Positions 26,691 to 35,155 of a stretch of DNA of 64,000 bases are shown here, piece after piece. The DNA lies in contig CBDCIZ010000003.1 of NCBI GenBank assembly GCA_965217685.1, positions 4,030,001 to 4,094,000 of the forward strand, read 5' to 3'. The number at the start of each line of letters is the position of its first letter. The first letter of the stretch is position 1. This stretch comes from Aurantimonas sp965217685. GTDB taxonomy: Bacteria; Pseudomonadota; Alphaproteobacteria; Rhizobiales; Rhizobiaceae. The translations under genes and the position numbers were made by a program. Under the pieces are notes generated by a model, which saw only the letters and a program-made list of their open reading frames with translations, was not told the origin of the DNA and ran no database searches.

Positions 26691-28046
26691 TCACGCCGCG
26701 GCGGCGCTTACCCTGTTCCGCCCACCCCGTTTTGCGTCGTAGAGCGCCGCATCGGCCCGCTTCATAAAACCGGCCGCATCGTCCCTGGTCGGATCGAAGA
26801 TCGCGATGCCGAGACTGACGGTGATCGCCAGCGTTTCGCCCGCGACGTCGAAGGGTTTATCGGCCACGCTTCGCCGCACGCGGTCGGCGACAGCCATGGC
26901 AGCGGCGGCATCGACCCCCGGCATCAGGACGGCAAACTCTTCGCCGCCGAATCTGCAACCGAGATCGCTTGCCCTCAGGCAGCTCGCGAGCCGCCTGGCG
27001 AAATCCTTCAGAACGCCGTCGCCCGCCGCATGTCCCCAGCCGTCGTTGATCCGCTTGAAATGGTCGATGTCGGCCATCATCAGCCCGACGGTCTCGCCCG
27101 TGCGCCGCGAATCGACAAGCGCGCGCTCCAGATGCGTGTCCAGGAAGCGCCGATTGTGAAGCCCGGTCAGCCCGTCGGAGACCGCCAGTTCCAGTGTCCG
27201 CTCGATCGACTGGCGCAGCCGTTCCTCATAGCTGCGGCGCCGCACCATCGTCCCCAGCCTAAGCCGCAACTCGCTGCGGTCGACCGGCCGCGCGACATAG
27301 TCGCTAGCACCCAGTTCGAGTGCACGCGCCGCTCGCGCATCGTCTTCGGCCGCGACGATGGCCAGGATTGGCAAAACCCGTGTCGATGCATCCGAGCGCA
27401 AACGAGACAAGAGGCGCAGCGTGTCGACACCGCCGGCCTCCATATCGATCAGCACGGCATCGACGGGACCGGCCGCCAGCGCCATGAACGCATCGGGGCT
27501 ATTGGTGCCGTCCAGCACAAAGCGTCGCTGAAGATGTGCGATCAGGCGCCTGGCCATCGCTGGATCGGCGCAGAAACAGGCGACGCGCGCCGGCGCGACA
27601 TGCTGATCGAGGCCCCCGCCTTCGTCCATCATATCAAGCGCTGTTGCGGCACGGCGGTGCAACTCGTCCGTTGTCAGCTTCAAGCGGGCAAGGCTTCGAA
27701 TTCTGGCGAAAAGCGGCAGATCGCGAACCGGTTTTGTGAGGAAGTCGTCGGCGCCCGCCTCCAGCCCGCGGCGGCGATCGGCGGCTTCGTCGAGAGCGGT
27801 GATCATGACGACCGGCAAATGCGCAGTCGCTCGGTTTGCCTTGAGGCGACGACACACTTCGAAGCCGTCCATGTCAGGCATCATCACGTCGAGAAGCACG
27901 ATGTCGATCGCCTGGTTGGCGCAAATCGCCAGCGCCTCGGCGCCACTCGTTGCCGTGACCACCTCGTAGTATTCGGCCGCAAGACGGGCGCCGAGCAGCC
28001 GCAAATTGACCGGGACGTCGTCGACGATCAGGATGCGCGCCGTCAT
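26691..28046 (-). CDS. pleD: Response regulator diguanylate cyclase PleD
   Basis: PleD makes c-di-GMP when phosphorylated and governs cell-pole development and motility-to-sessile change in alphaproteobacteria. The 451-aa product has a first receiver domain with Asp53 as phosphoacceptor and Lys105, a second receiver-like domain (about 155-270), and a GGDEF domain with the active-site GGEEF at 367-371. The inhibitory I-site RxxD is intact as R358-A-S-D361, five residues before GGEEF, so product feedback inhibition is expected. The DNxxxH-like block reads DGLTGLHNRRFLD. It follows divK by 9 bp, the same order as in Caulobacter. Confidence 0.96.
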   Translation of the reverse strand: MTARILIVDDVPVNLRLLGARLAAEYYEVVTATSGAEALAICANQAIDIVLLDVMMPDMDGFEVCRRLKANRATAHLPVVMITALDEAADRRRGLEAGADDFLTKPVRDLPLFARIRSLARLKLTTDELHRRAATALDMMDEGGGLDQHVAPARVACFCADPAMARRLIAHLQRRFVLDGTNSPDAFMALAAGPVDAVLIDMEAGGVDTLRLLSRLRSDASTRVLPILAIVAAEDDARAARALELGASDYVARPVDRSELRLRLGTMVRRRSYEERLRQSIERTLELAVSDGLTGLHNRRFLDTHLERALVDSRRTGETVGLMMADIDHFKRINDGWGHAAGDGVLKDFARRLASCLRASDLGCRFGGEEFAVLMPGVDAAAAMAVADRVRRSVADKPFDVAGETLAITVSLGIAIFDPTRDDAAGFMKRADAALYDAKRGGRNRVSAAAA

Positions 28047-28055
28047 GTCAAAACC

Positions 28056-28427
28056 TCACGCGTCTCCCAGGTAAGACCGGATGGTCTCGATAAACTTCGT
28101 CACCGAGATCGGCTTGGAGATATAGGCCTCGCAGCCGCCCTGCCGAATGCGTTCCTCGTCGCCCTTCATGGCAAATGCGGTCACCGCGATCACCGGGATC
28201 TTGTAGAGTTCGGGATCGCTCTTCAGCTGGCGCGTCACGTCGAGTCCCGAGATTTCCGGCAGCTGGATATCCATCAGGATCAGGTCCGGGCGGTGCTCGC
28301 GCGCAAGCTCCGTCGCAGTCAGACCGCTGCGGGTCTGGACCGTCCGATATCCGTGTGCCTCGATCAGGTCTCGGAAGAGCTTCATATTGAGCTCATTATC
28401 CTCGACGATCATCACGGTCTTCGCCAT
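28056..28427 (-). CDS. divK: Single-domain response regulator DivK
   Basis: DivK is a receiver-only protein that, when phosphorylated, acts on DivL/CckA to switch off CtrA and so times the cell cycle. The 123-aa product is only a receiver domain: acidic pocket EDNE at 9-12, Asp53 in LILMDIQLP as phosphoacceptor, Thr in AVTAFAMKGD, and Lys105 in YISKPI. The sequence is very close to the family consensus. It is the first gene of the divK-pleD operon; the promoter should lie in the 82-bp gap to the divergent DUF3572 gene. Confidence 0.96.
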   Translation of the reverse strand: MAKTVMIVEDNELNMKLFRDLIEAHGYRTVQTRSGLTATELAREHRPDLILMDIQLPEISGLDVTRQLKSDPELYKIPVIAVTAFAMKGDEERIRQGGCEAYISKPISVTKFIETIRSYLGDA

Positions 28428-28509
28428 GGCGTTAGCTCCTTGCCTCGACCGGCTTGCATTCTTCCGCTATTCATAATTCTTCTACACGGAGATCATTTAA
28501 GAATTGGGA

Positions 28510-28869
28510 ATGGACGGGTTGCCTTCGCTTAACGATAACAAAACGTTTCGGGGAGCCGCATCGGGCGGTTCGATGTCGGCCGATTCAGCATCGCAAATCG
28601 CGGTCCAGGCACTTTCCTTCATCGCTGCCGATCGCATTCTGTTCGACCGCTTTCTCTGCGTCACGGGCCTGGACGTCGCCTCCATGCGGCAGGCTGCAGT
28701 GACCCCCGGTTTCCTTCCCGGCGTGCTTGATTTCATTCTCGCGCACGAGCCGACGCTGATCGCCTTTGCCGACGATGCTGGAATGGATCCGGCAAAAGTC
28801 GGTTCGGCGCGCAATGCCTTGGGGCACCGAAGCGATCCGGACGGCGACCGATTCGAGAACGACGCGTGA
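28510..28869 (+). CDS. DUF3572 family protein
   Basis: The 119-aa product contains the DUF3572 signature from about residue 30: AVQALSFIAADRILFDRFL, then MRQAAVTPGFLPGVLDFIL and HEPTLIAFADDAG. It is a short all-helical protein of unknown function found across Rhizobiales. The ATG at 28510 is the first in frame; an internal ATG at 28573, nearer the conserved part, is a realistic alternative. It lies divergent from divK and overlaps the next gene by 4 bp (GTGA). Confidence 0.82.
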   Translation: MDGLPSLNDNKTFRGAASGGSMSADSASQIAVQALSFIAADRILFDRFLCVTGLDVASMRQAAVTPGFLPGVLDFILAHEPTLIAFADDAGMDPAKVGSARNALGHRSDPDGDRFENDA

Positions 28870-29561
28870 GCCGCAACCTCGTCACCCGCGGCCCCGCCAT
28901 ATCGGACCTGCCCAAGTCTTACGATGCTCTTCTCGTCCTCGACATCGACGAGGTGGTCCTGGAGTTCATCGACCCGTTCAGCCGGCTCCTCGAACGGCAT
29001 GGCGCCCGTCTTCATGCCGATAGCTTCAAGCTGACAGGCAACGTTCGCTCGCTGTCGACGGGCGCCGCCCTTTCCGGCGGCGAACTCGAAACGATCATGA
29101 CGGCACTCTACGATGATCAGGACAAGCTGCAGCCGGTCGTTGCGGGCGTCAGGCGTTCGCTCGCGCGACTCGGCAACGGCTGCGACATCGTCTTCCTGAC
29201 GGCGATGACGCCGCATCATTACGAAAAACGGCGCGCGCTCCTCGACCGCGAAGGCCTCTTGCAACCGATGATCGCGACCGAACGTTCGAAAGGCGCCGTC
29301 GTTGCTGAACTGGGTGCCCGATGGAGCGGACCGATCGTCTTCGTCGACGATCTGCCGCCCAATCTCGCCGCGGTGCGCAAGAGTGCGCCGTCGACACATC
29401 TGATCCACCTGATGGCGAGTAAATCGTTCCGCCCGCATCTGCCGGCCTTGCCGGGAGGCGCGCATGACGCGGCCGACTGGCCGCACGCCGAAGCGATCAT
29501 CGCCGACCTGGTCGGGCTCGCCGGTCCACACGTGCGATATCTTGGCGCAGCAAGCGGCTGA
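28866..29561 (+). CDS. HAD-superfamily-like hydrolase
   Basis: The 231-aa product has the motif order of HAD phosphohydrolases: motif I LLVLDIDEVVLEF (Asp26, Asp28), a motif II-like FLTAMTPHHYEKRR, and motif IV IVFVDDLPPNLAAV with a DD pair. Substrate and pathway cannot be read from sequence. The start is the GTG at 28866, which overlaps the DUF3572 stop in GTGA, so the two genes are probably co-translated. No signal peptide is seen, so a cytoplasmic enzyme is expected. Confidence 0.68.
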   Translation: MSRNLVTRGPAISDLPKSYDALLVLDIDEVVLEFIDPFSRLLERHGARLHADSFKLTGNVRSLSTGAALSGGELETIMTALYDDQDKLQPVVAGVRRSLARLGNGCDIVFLTAMTPHHYEKRRALLDREGLLQPMIATERSKGAVVAELGARWSGPIVFVDDLPPNLAAVRKSAPSTHLIHLMASKSFRPHLPALPGGAHDAADWPHAEAIIADLVGLAGPHVRYLGAASG

Positions 29562-29711
29562 GTCCGAAAGTCGCCTTGCGTGAGGCGGCGACCGGACAAG
29601 AACGGATAACACAGCCTTAAAGGCATTCATTCGATAGTTCACGCCATACGATTCGGGCTGCGCTACAGGCCCGTATGGGCTATACTGGCGTATCTCGTTT
29701 TGAGTCCCGCG

Positions 29712-31043
29712 ATGCCCCTCAACTCGCCGCTCCGCTTCTGTCGCGACTGCCTTGTCCGTGATGACGTCGCGGGCTCGCGATGCCGCGCCTGCGGCAGTCC
29801 GCGGGTCGTCTCGCACCCCGAACTCAGCGCGTTGCAGATCGCTCATCTCGATTGCGATGCCTTCTATGCCAGCATCGAAAAGCGCGACCGGCCTGAGCTG
29901 CGCGACAAGCCGCTGATCATCGGCGGCGGCACCCGCGGGGTCGTCTCCACCGCCTGCTATATCGCCCGTATCCACGGCGTGAAATCGGCAATGCCGATGT
30001 TCAAGGCGCTGAAGCTCTGTCCCACCGCCGTCGTCATCAAGCCCGACATGGCGAAATACGCCGCCGTGGGCCGACAGGTGCGCGAGAGAATGCTGGAGCT
30101 GACGCCGCTGGTCGAACCGCTGTCGATCGATGAGGCCTTCATGGATCTGACCGGCACCGAACGCCTGCACGGACGCCCCTCCGCCATGAGCCTGGCCCTG
30201 CTCGCAAAAGCCGTCGAACGCGACCTCGGCATCAGCGTCTCGATCGGCCTGTCCCATAACAAGTTCCTTGCCAAGATCGCCAGCGATCTGCAGAAACCGC
30301 GCGGTTTCTCTGTCATCGGCGCGGCCGAGACAACGGCTTTCCTGCGCGACAAGCCGATCACCCTGATCTGGGGTGTTGGCCAGGCCATGGACCGGTCGCT
30401 GGAGCGCGAGGGCCTGCGGACCATTGGTCAGCTGCAAACCATGGATGAAAATGACCTGATGAAGCAGTACGGCCAGATGGGCCAGCGGCTCTACAGGTTG
30501 TCGAGAGGCATCGACGCGCGCAGCATCAATCCCCGTGGCGACGCCAAGAGCATCTCGGCCGAGACGACATTCGAGCACGACCGCTCGACCCATTCCGAGT
30601 TGATTCCCGTGCTGCGCCGCCTGAGCGAAAAGGTCGCACGGCGCATCAAGGCGACGGAACTGGCGGCGGTGACCGTCACGCTGAAGCTGAAAACCGCCGA
30701 CTTCAAGATTCGCACCCGCAGCCGCAAGCTCACCGACCCGACCCGCCTCGCCGACCGCATCTTCGAGGCCGGTCGCGCGCTCATCGAGAAGGAGATCGAC
30801 GGGACCGCCTTTCGGTTGATCGGCATCGGCTGCGCCGATTTCGCAACGGCGGACCGTGCCGACCCGGACGATCTCGTCGACGTCGGCGCCAAAAAGCGCG
30901 CGAAGGCCGAGGCGGCGCTCGACCGCCTGCGCGACCGTTTCGGCGACCAGGCGATCGAGACCGGCTACACCTTTGGCCGCCAGAGACGAAAGCAGGAAAA
31001 CCCTTCGCGATCGCCGGAAAAGGCGCCGCGGGCAGACGGATAG
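29712..31043 (+). CDS. dinB: DNA polymerase IV with N-terminal four-cysteine motif
   Basis: DinB is a Y-family polymerase for translesion synthesis. The 443-aa product has catalytic acids in IAHLDCDAFYASI (Asp47, Asp49) and PLSIDEAFMDLTG (Asp140, Glu141), a thumb region with GVGQAMDRSLEREGL and a little-finger domain to about 375. Ahead of the catalytic core is a short extension with Cys10, Cys13, Cys24 and Cys27 (CRDC and CRAC), a zinc-ribbon-like arrangement absent from E. coli Pol IV. I chose ATG at 29712 rather than the TTG at 29700. The C-terminus is a basic tail without an obvious clamp motif. I see no LexA box in the 150 bp upstream. Confidence 0.93.
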   Translation: MPLNSPLRFCRDCLVRDDVAGSRCRACGSPRVVSHPELSALQIAHLDCDAFYASIEKRDRPELRDKPLIIGGGTRGVVSTACYIARIHGVKSAMPMFKALKLCPTAVVIKPDMAKYAAVGRQVRERMLELTPLVEPLSIDEAFMDLTGTERLHGRPSAMSLALLAKAVERDLGISVSIGLSHNKFLAKIASDLQKPRGFSVIGAAETTAFLRDKPITLIWGVGQAMDRSLEREGLRTIGQLQTMDENDLMKQYGQMGQRLYRLSRGIDARSINPRGDAKSISAETTFEHDRSTHSELIPVLRRLSEKVARRIKATELAAVTVTLKLKTADFKIRTRSRKLTDPTRLADRIFEAGRALIEKEIDGTAFRLIGIGCADFATADRADPDDLVDVGAKKRAKAEAALDRLRDRFGDQAIETGYTFGRQRRKQENPSRSPEKAPRADG

Positions 31044-31170
31044 CCAAAACCCACAATCGCCACCGAAGCGCAAAACCCTGACCTTTTGCCGCAAAATGCC
31101 CAGTGCGGATTCGGCAGATACTCGACGGGCCCGCACGACAATGGGCGGTGCGCCGCGTTCGAGATCCGGT

Positions 31171-34100
31171 TTACAGCAGTTCGACATCGAGCACACCAGG
31201 CGCCGCCTTCACGGCGCTCGCCATCTGCGGCGAGACGCGGTAGCGGCCCGGCAGAGTTATCTCTACCTCACGCTCGCCGCCGTCGCGCACCAGCACCAGC
31301 GACACCTCGCTGTCGCCATTCGCCAGGAGCTGCCCCTTGAACGCCGAAAGCGGGGTCGCGTCGCGCAGGAAGACCCGCAATGCCTTCTGCATGCGCACCG
31401 CCTCGTCTTCCAGCGACTGGACGCCGATCACGCGGAACGAAATGCCCTCCGGTCGCTCTTCGGCCGAGACCGTGACGATTACAGAAGCGCCCGGCTCCAG
31501 AGCCTCGCGGAACGCGTAGAGCGACTCGGAAAACAAGACGACTTCGTACTGACCGCTCGGGTCCGAGAGCTGCACGATACCGATCTTGCCGCCGTTGCGG
31601 GTCTTGCGCTCCTGCCGCGTCGTGACCGTACCGGCGAGCTTGCCGGCGCTGGCTCCGCGCTTGACGCCAGCCACGACCTCGGCATGGGTCTGCACCCGAA
31701 GCCGCTTCAACGTGGCTTTGTATTCGTCGAGCGGATGGGCGGAAAGGTAAAAACCAATCGCCTGGAACTCGCGCAACAGCCGCTCCGATGATGTCCAGAG
31801 CGGCGCCGCGTTGAGGCGCAGAGGCTCTGCGCCACCTGTCGAGCCGCCGAACATGTCGTTCTGTCCCGACAGTCGCTCCTCGTGGATGCGCAGCGCATAG
31901 GACGACATGAGGTCGATATTGGCGATCAACCGCGACCGGTCCTGGCCGAAACAGTCGAGCGCACCCGCGGCGATGAGGAACTCGATGGTGCGCTTGTTGA
32001 CGATCTTCGGATCGATCCGAGCGCAGAAATCCTCGAGCGACGCGAACGCTGTTGCGCCGCGATTTTCGACGATATGCTTCGCCGCGTGCTCGCCGACGCC
32101 CTTGATCGCGCTGAGGGCGTAGAAGATGCAATTGTCGCCGACCTCGAACACGTCATGCGAGGTCTGTACCGAGGGCTGCACGATCTCGATGCCGATCCGC
32201 ATAGCGTCTAGCCGGAAGTCGTTAAGCTTTTCGGTGTTGCCGGCGTCCAGCGTCATCGATGCGGCCAGGAACTCCGTCGGGTGGTTCGCCTTGAGATATG
32301 CCGTCTGATAGGCGACCAGAGCATAGGCCGCGGCGTGGCTCTTGTTGAAGCCGTAGTCGGCGAATTTGGCGAGCAGGTCGAAGATCATGTTGGCCTGGGC
32401 TTTCTCGAGCCCGTTGGCAACCGAGCCATCGACGAAGCGCACCCGTTGCTTGTCCATCTCGGCGCGGATCTTCTTGCCCATGGCGCGGCGCAGCATGTCG
32501 GCCTCGCCGAGCGTGTAGCCGGCAAGAACCTGGGCAATCTGCATCACCTGCTCCTGGTAGATGATGACGCCCTGGGTCTCCTTGAGGATCGGTGCGATCT
32601 TCTCGTGGATGTAGTCGGTCTCTTCCTCGCCGTGCTTGCGAGCGTTGTAGGTCGGGATGTTTTCCATCGGACCCGGCCGATAGAGCGCGACCAGCGCGAT
32701 GATGTCCTCGAAGCGGTCGGGACGCATGCCGATCAGCGCCTTGCGCATACCGACCGATTCCACCTGGAACACACCCACGGTCTCGCCGCGGGTCATCATC
32801 TCGTAGCTCTTGGCATCGTCCAGTGGGATAGAGGAGAGATCGATCTCGATCCCCTTGCGAGCAATCAGCGCCACCGCCTTCTGCAGAGTCGTCAGCGTCT
32901 TCAGGCCGAGAAAGTCGAACTTTACCAGACCTGCCGGCTCGACCCATTTCATGTTGTATTGGGTGACCGGCATGTCGGAGCGCGGATCGCGATACATCGG
33001 CACCAACTGCGACAGCGGCCGGTCGCTGATGACGATGCCCGCCGCATGGGTCGAGGCGTGGCGGTAGAGACCCTCGAGTTTAAGCGCGATCGAAATGAGC
33101 CGATCAACGATCTCCTCGGCCTCTCGCGCCTCCTGCAGCCGCGGCTCCTCGATCAGGGCCTGGGCAAGCGTGACGGGATTGGCCGGATTCTGTGGCACCA
33201 ATTTGCAAAGCCGGTCGACCTGGCCGTAGGACATTTCCAGGACGCGGCCGACGTCACGCAGCACCGCGCGGGCCTGCAACGTTCCGAACGTGATGATCTG
33301 ACCGACCTGCTCGCGGCCGTATTTCTCCTGAACGTAACGGATCACCTCCTCACGCCGATCCTGGCAGAAGTCGATGTCGAAATCCGGCATCGAGACGCGT
33401 TCGGGATTGAGAAAGCGCTCGAACAGCAGCGAAAAGCGCAAGGGATCGAGGTCGGTGATCGTCAGCGAATAGGCGACGAGCGACCCCGCCCCCGAGCCGC
33501 GACCTGGACCAACCGGAATGTTCTGGTTCTTGGCCCATTTGATGAAGTCGGCAACGATCAGGAAGTAACCCGGAAACTTCATTCGCTCGATAATCGACAG
33601 CTCGAAATCGAGCCGCTCGCGATAGCTTGCCTCGGTTTCACCCGGTGCGAGGCCGTGGGCGGCGAGCCGCATCTCCAGACCCTCGATCGCCTGTCGTCGC
33701 AGTTCGCCTGCCTCGGCGATCTCAGCCGCCGCAGGCTCGGCATCGGCGCCCGCGAAGCGCGGCAGGATCGGGGCGCGAGTGCGCGGACGATAGGAGCAGC
33801 GCCGGGCGATCTCGATCGTGTTGGACAGCGCTTCCGGCAAATCGGCGAAGAGCATCGCCATTTCGCGCTGGGACTTGAGGCTGTGCTCGCGCGACAGTCG
33901 GCGGCGATCCTCCTGGCTGACCAAACGGTTGGCTGCGACGGCGATCAGCGCGTCATGAGCCTCGAAATCGTCCGGCGACAGGAAGAACGGCTCGTTGGTG
34001 GCAACCAAGGGCAGGTCGCGCGCATATGCCAATTCGACGGTCGCCGCCTCGACGGCGCGGCTGCGATTGTCCTGGCGCTGCAGCTCGACATAGAGCCGAT

Positions 34101-34650
34101 CGCCGAAGATCCCGGCGAGACGTCCCATGCGCTCTTCAGCGATCTCGGGGCGCTCTCCGAGGAGCGCCTGGCCGATCGGACCACCGGCCCCGCCGGTCAG
34201 CGCGATGACGTCCTCGGCATGCTGGGAGAGCCAATCGAACAGCGCGTGGGGGCGTAGATTCTCGGGATGACCAAGATAAGCCTTCGAGACGATCTCGACG
34301 AGATTGGCATAACCAGTCTCGCTGGAGGAGATCAGCACCATCGGTGCGATCGACGCCAGACCGCGTTCGGGGCGCCCGCGGCGGCTTTCCTCGACGACAT
34401 CGCCGAAATCGACATCGATCTGGCAGCCGACAATCGGCTGGATGCCAGCCTTTGCAGCTTTCTCGGAAAACTCCAGTGCGCCGAAGAGATTGTTGGTGTC
34501 GCAAATGCCGATCGCCGGCGCCTCATCCTTGACGGCGAACTTGATGATCTGGTCGAGTTTCAAGGCGCCTTCGAGTAGCGAAAAGGCACTGTGAACGCGC
34601 AGATGGATGAACTTCGGGACCGTCGCTGCGGCTGCTGCGTTGTCGGTCAT
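31171..34650 (-). CDS. dnaE: DNA polymerase III alpha subunit (replicative DnaE)
   Basis: DnaE is the replicative polymerase subunit. The 1159-aa product starts with a PHP domain (FIHLRVHSAFSLLEGALK), holds the catalytic aspartates in MPDFDIDFCQDRREE near residues 420-430, and continues with the GPGRGSGAGSLVAYSL palm loop, the FNKSHAAAYALVAYQTAYLK block, helix-hairpin-helix and OB-fold regions and a C-terminal tail. Length and the PHP domain fit DnaE1, not the shorter DnaE2 of the imuAB cassette. ATG at 34650 precedes the conserved start; 22 upstream codons are dropped. It is convergent with dinB. A LexA-type promoter 330 bp upstream on the same strand might also read into it. Confidence 0.96.
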   Translation of the reverse strand: MTDNAAAAATVPKFIHLRVHSAFSLLEGALKLDQIIKFAVKDEAPAIGICDTNNLFGALEFSEKAAKAGIQPIVGCQIDVDFGDVVEESRRGRPERGLASIAPMVLISSSETGYANLVEIVSKAYLGHPENLRPHALFDWLSQHAEDVIALTGGAGGPIGQALLGERPEIAEERMGRLAGIFGDRLYVELQRQDNRSRAVEAATVELAYARDLPLVATNEPFFLSPDDFEAHDALIAVAANRLVSQEDRRRLSREHSLKSQREMAMLFADLPEALSNTIEIARRCSYRPRTRAPILPRFAGADAEPAAAEIAEAGELRRQAIEGLEMRLAAHGLAPGETEASYRERLDFELSIIERMKFPGYFLIVADFIKWAKNQNIPVGPGRGSGAGSLVAYSLTITDLDPLRFSLLFERFLNPERVSMPDFDIDFCQDRREEVIRYVQEKYGREQVGQIITFGTLQARAVLRDVGRVLEMSYGQVDRLCKLVPQNPANPVTLAQALIEEPRLQEAREAEEIVDRLISIALKLEGLYRHASTHAAGIVISDRPLSQLVPMYRDPRSDMPVTQYNMKWVEPAGLVKFDFLGLKTLTTLQKAVALIARKGIEIDLSSIPLDDAKSYEMMTRGETVGVFQVESVGMRKALIGMRPDRFEDIIALVALYRPGPMENIPTYNARKHGEEETDYIHEKIAPILKETQGVIIYQEQVMQIAQVLAGYTLGEADMLRRAMGKKIRAEMDKQRVRFVDGSVANGLEKAQANMIFDLLAKFADYGFNKSHAAAYALVAYQTAYLKANHPTEFLAASMTLDAGNTEKLNDFRLDAMRIGIEIVQPSVQTSHDVFEVGDNCIFYALSAIKGVGEHAAKHIVENRGATAFASLEDFCARIDPKIVNKRTIEFLIAAGALDCFGQDRSRLIANIDLMSSYALRIHEERLSGQNDMFGGSTGGAEPLRLNAAPLWTSSERLLREFQAIGFYLSAHPLDEYKATLKRLRVQTHAEVVAGVKRGASAGKLAGTVTTRQERKTRNGGKIGIVQLSDPSGQYEVVLFSESLYAFREALEPGASVIVTVSAEERPEGISFRVIGVQSLEDEAVRMQKALRVFLRDATPLSAFKGQLLANGDSEVSLVLVRDGGEREVEITLPGRYRVSPQMASAVKAAPGVLDVELL

Positions 34651-34868
34651 CGGTCCGAATCCTTCAGTCTGCTGGTCGTCTGCCTCTTCGACACAGGCTC
34701 GAGATCGGAACCGCACGACGGCGACGTCGTTCGGGCGATGTCAGCGAGTCGTGAAAAAGCTTCGGTAGAAAGCCTAGGCCGCCGGTCGACAAGTCGGAAG
34801 GGTTTACTGCGCCCTCTCCGGTGCCGTCCCCAAGAAAGCGAACATCGCTCCTGCAATCGCTCTCGCGA

Positions 34869-34955
34869 TCAGACTGCGTGGGCAAGGAGGCTCAGTGTGA
34901 CGACGAAGCCTGAGACAACAGCAAGCGACAAAAGGTCTTTGGCAATGACAAGCAT
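34869..34955 (-). CDS. 28-aa hydrophobic peptide, candidate SOS-induced membrane protein
   Basis: The reading frame encodes MLVIAKDLLSLAVVSGFVVT followed by LSLLAHAV and TGA. Only Lys6, Asp7 and His26 are charged or polar ionisable, and residues 8-25 would form one membrane-spanning helix. AAGGAG (complement of 34964-34969) sits 8 nt before the ATG, a consensus ribosome binding site. A TTGACA/CTTAAT promoter with a perfect GTTC-N7-GTTC box in its spacer lies directly upstream, with only about 20 nt of leader. Small SOS-induced membrane peptides are known, such as SidA (29 aa, Caulobacter, blocks division) and TisB (29 aa, E. coli). I recognise no homology to either; the similarity is in size, hydrophobicity and control. 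Confidence 0.68.
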   Translation of the reverse strand: MLVIAKDLLSLAVVSGFVVTLSLLAHAV

Positions 34956-34981
34956 GGTATGTTCTCCTTGTGTTCCTTCGC

Positions 34982-35010
34982 ATTAAGTTCTAGTTTTGTT
35001 CTTATGTCAA
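34982..35010 (-). promoter_or_regulatory. LexA-type (SOS) promoter-operator
   Basis: On the minus strand, TTGACA (complement of 35005-35010) and CTTAAT (complement of 34982-34987) are 17 bp apart. The spacer contains GAAC-AAAACTA-GAAC, which on the plus strand is GTTC-N7-GTTC (34987-35001), the established LexA operator of alphaproteobacteria with no mismatch. LexA bound here would cover the promoter. Transcription should start near 34975 and reach the 28-aa gene at once. Confidence 0.78.
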
Positions 35011-35155
35011 GCGCGATTCGACGACTTGTTCCGGTAGTCCTGATCGTTTCAACGCGCGCGACTCCAAAACGAACAGACAGCATGGCTTTTGACGATCAGG
35101 ACGAATCGCCAAGCGCCCCCTTTCGCGCCGCAGCATCCCGTGGCAAAAGCCTGAT

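Noticed and set aside
29562..29711. Possible SOS control of dinB
   Set aside because: GTTC and GAAC tetramers occur but no pair has the 7-bp spacing.
32281..34257. 658-codon plus-strand frame opposite dnaE
   Set aside because: Shadow of the dnaE coding strand; no motif.
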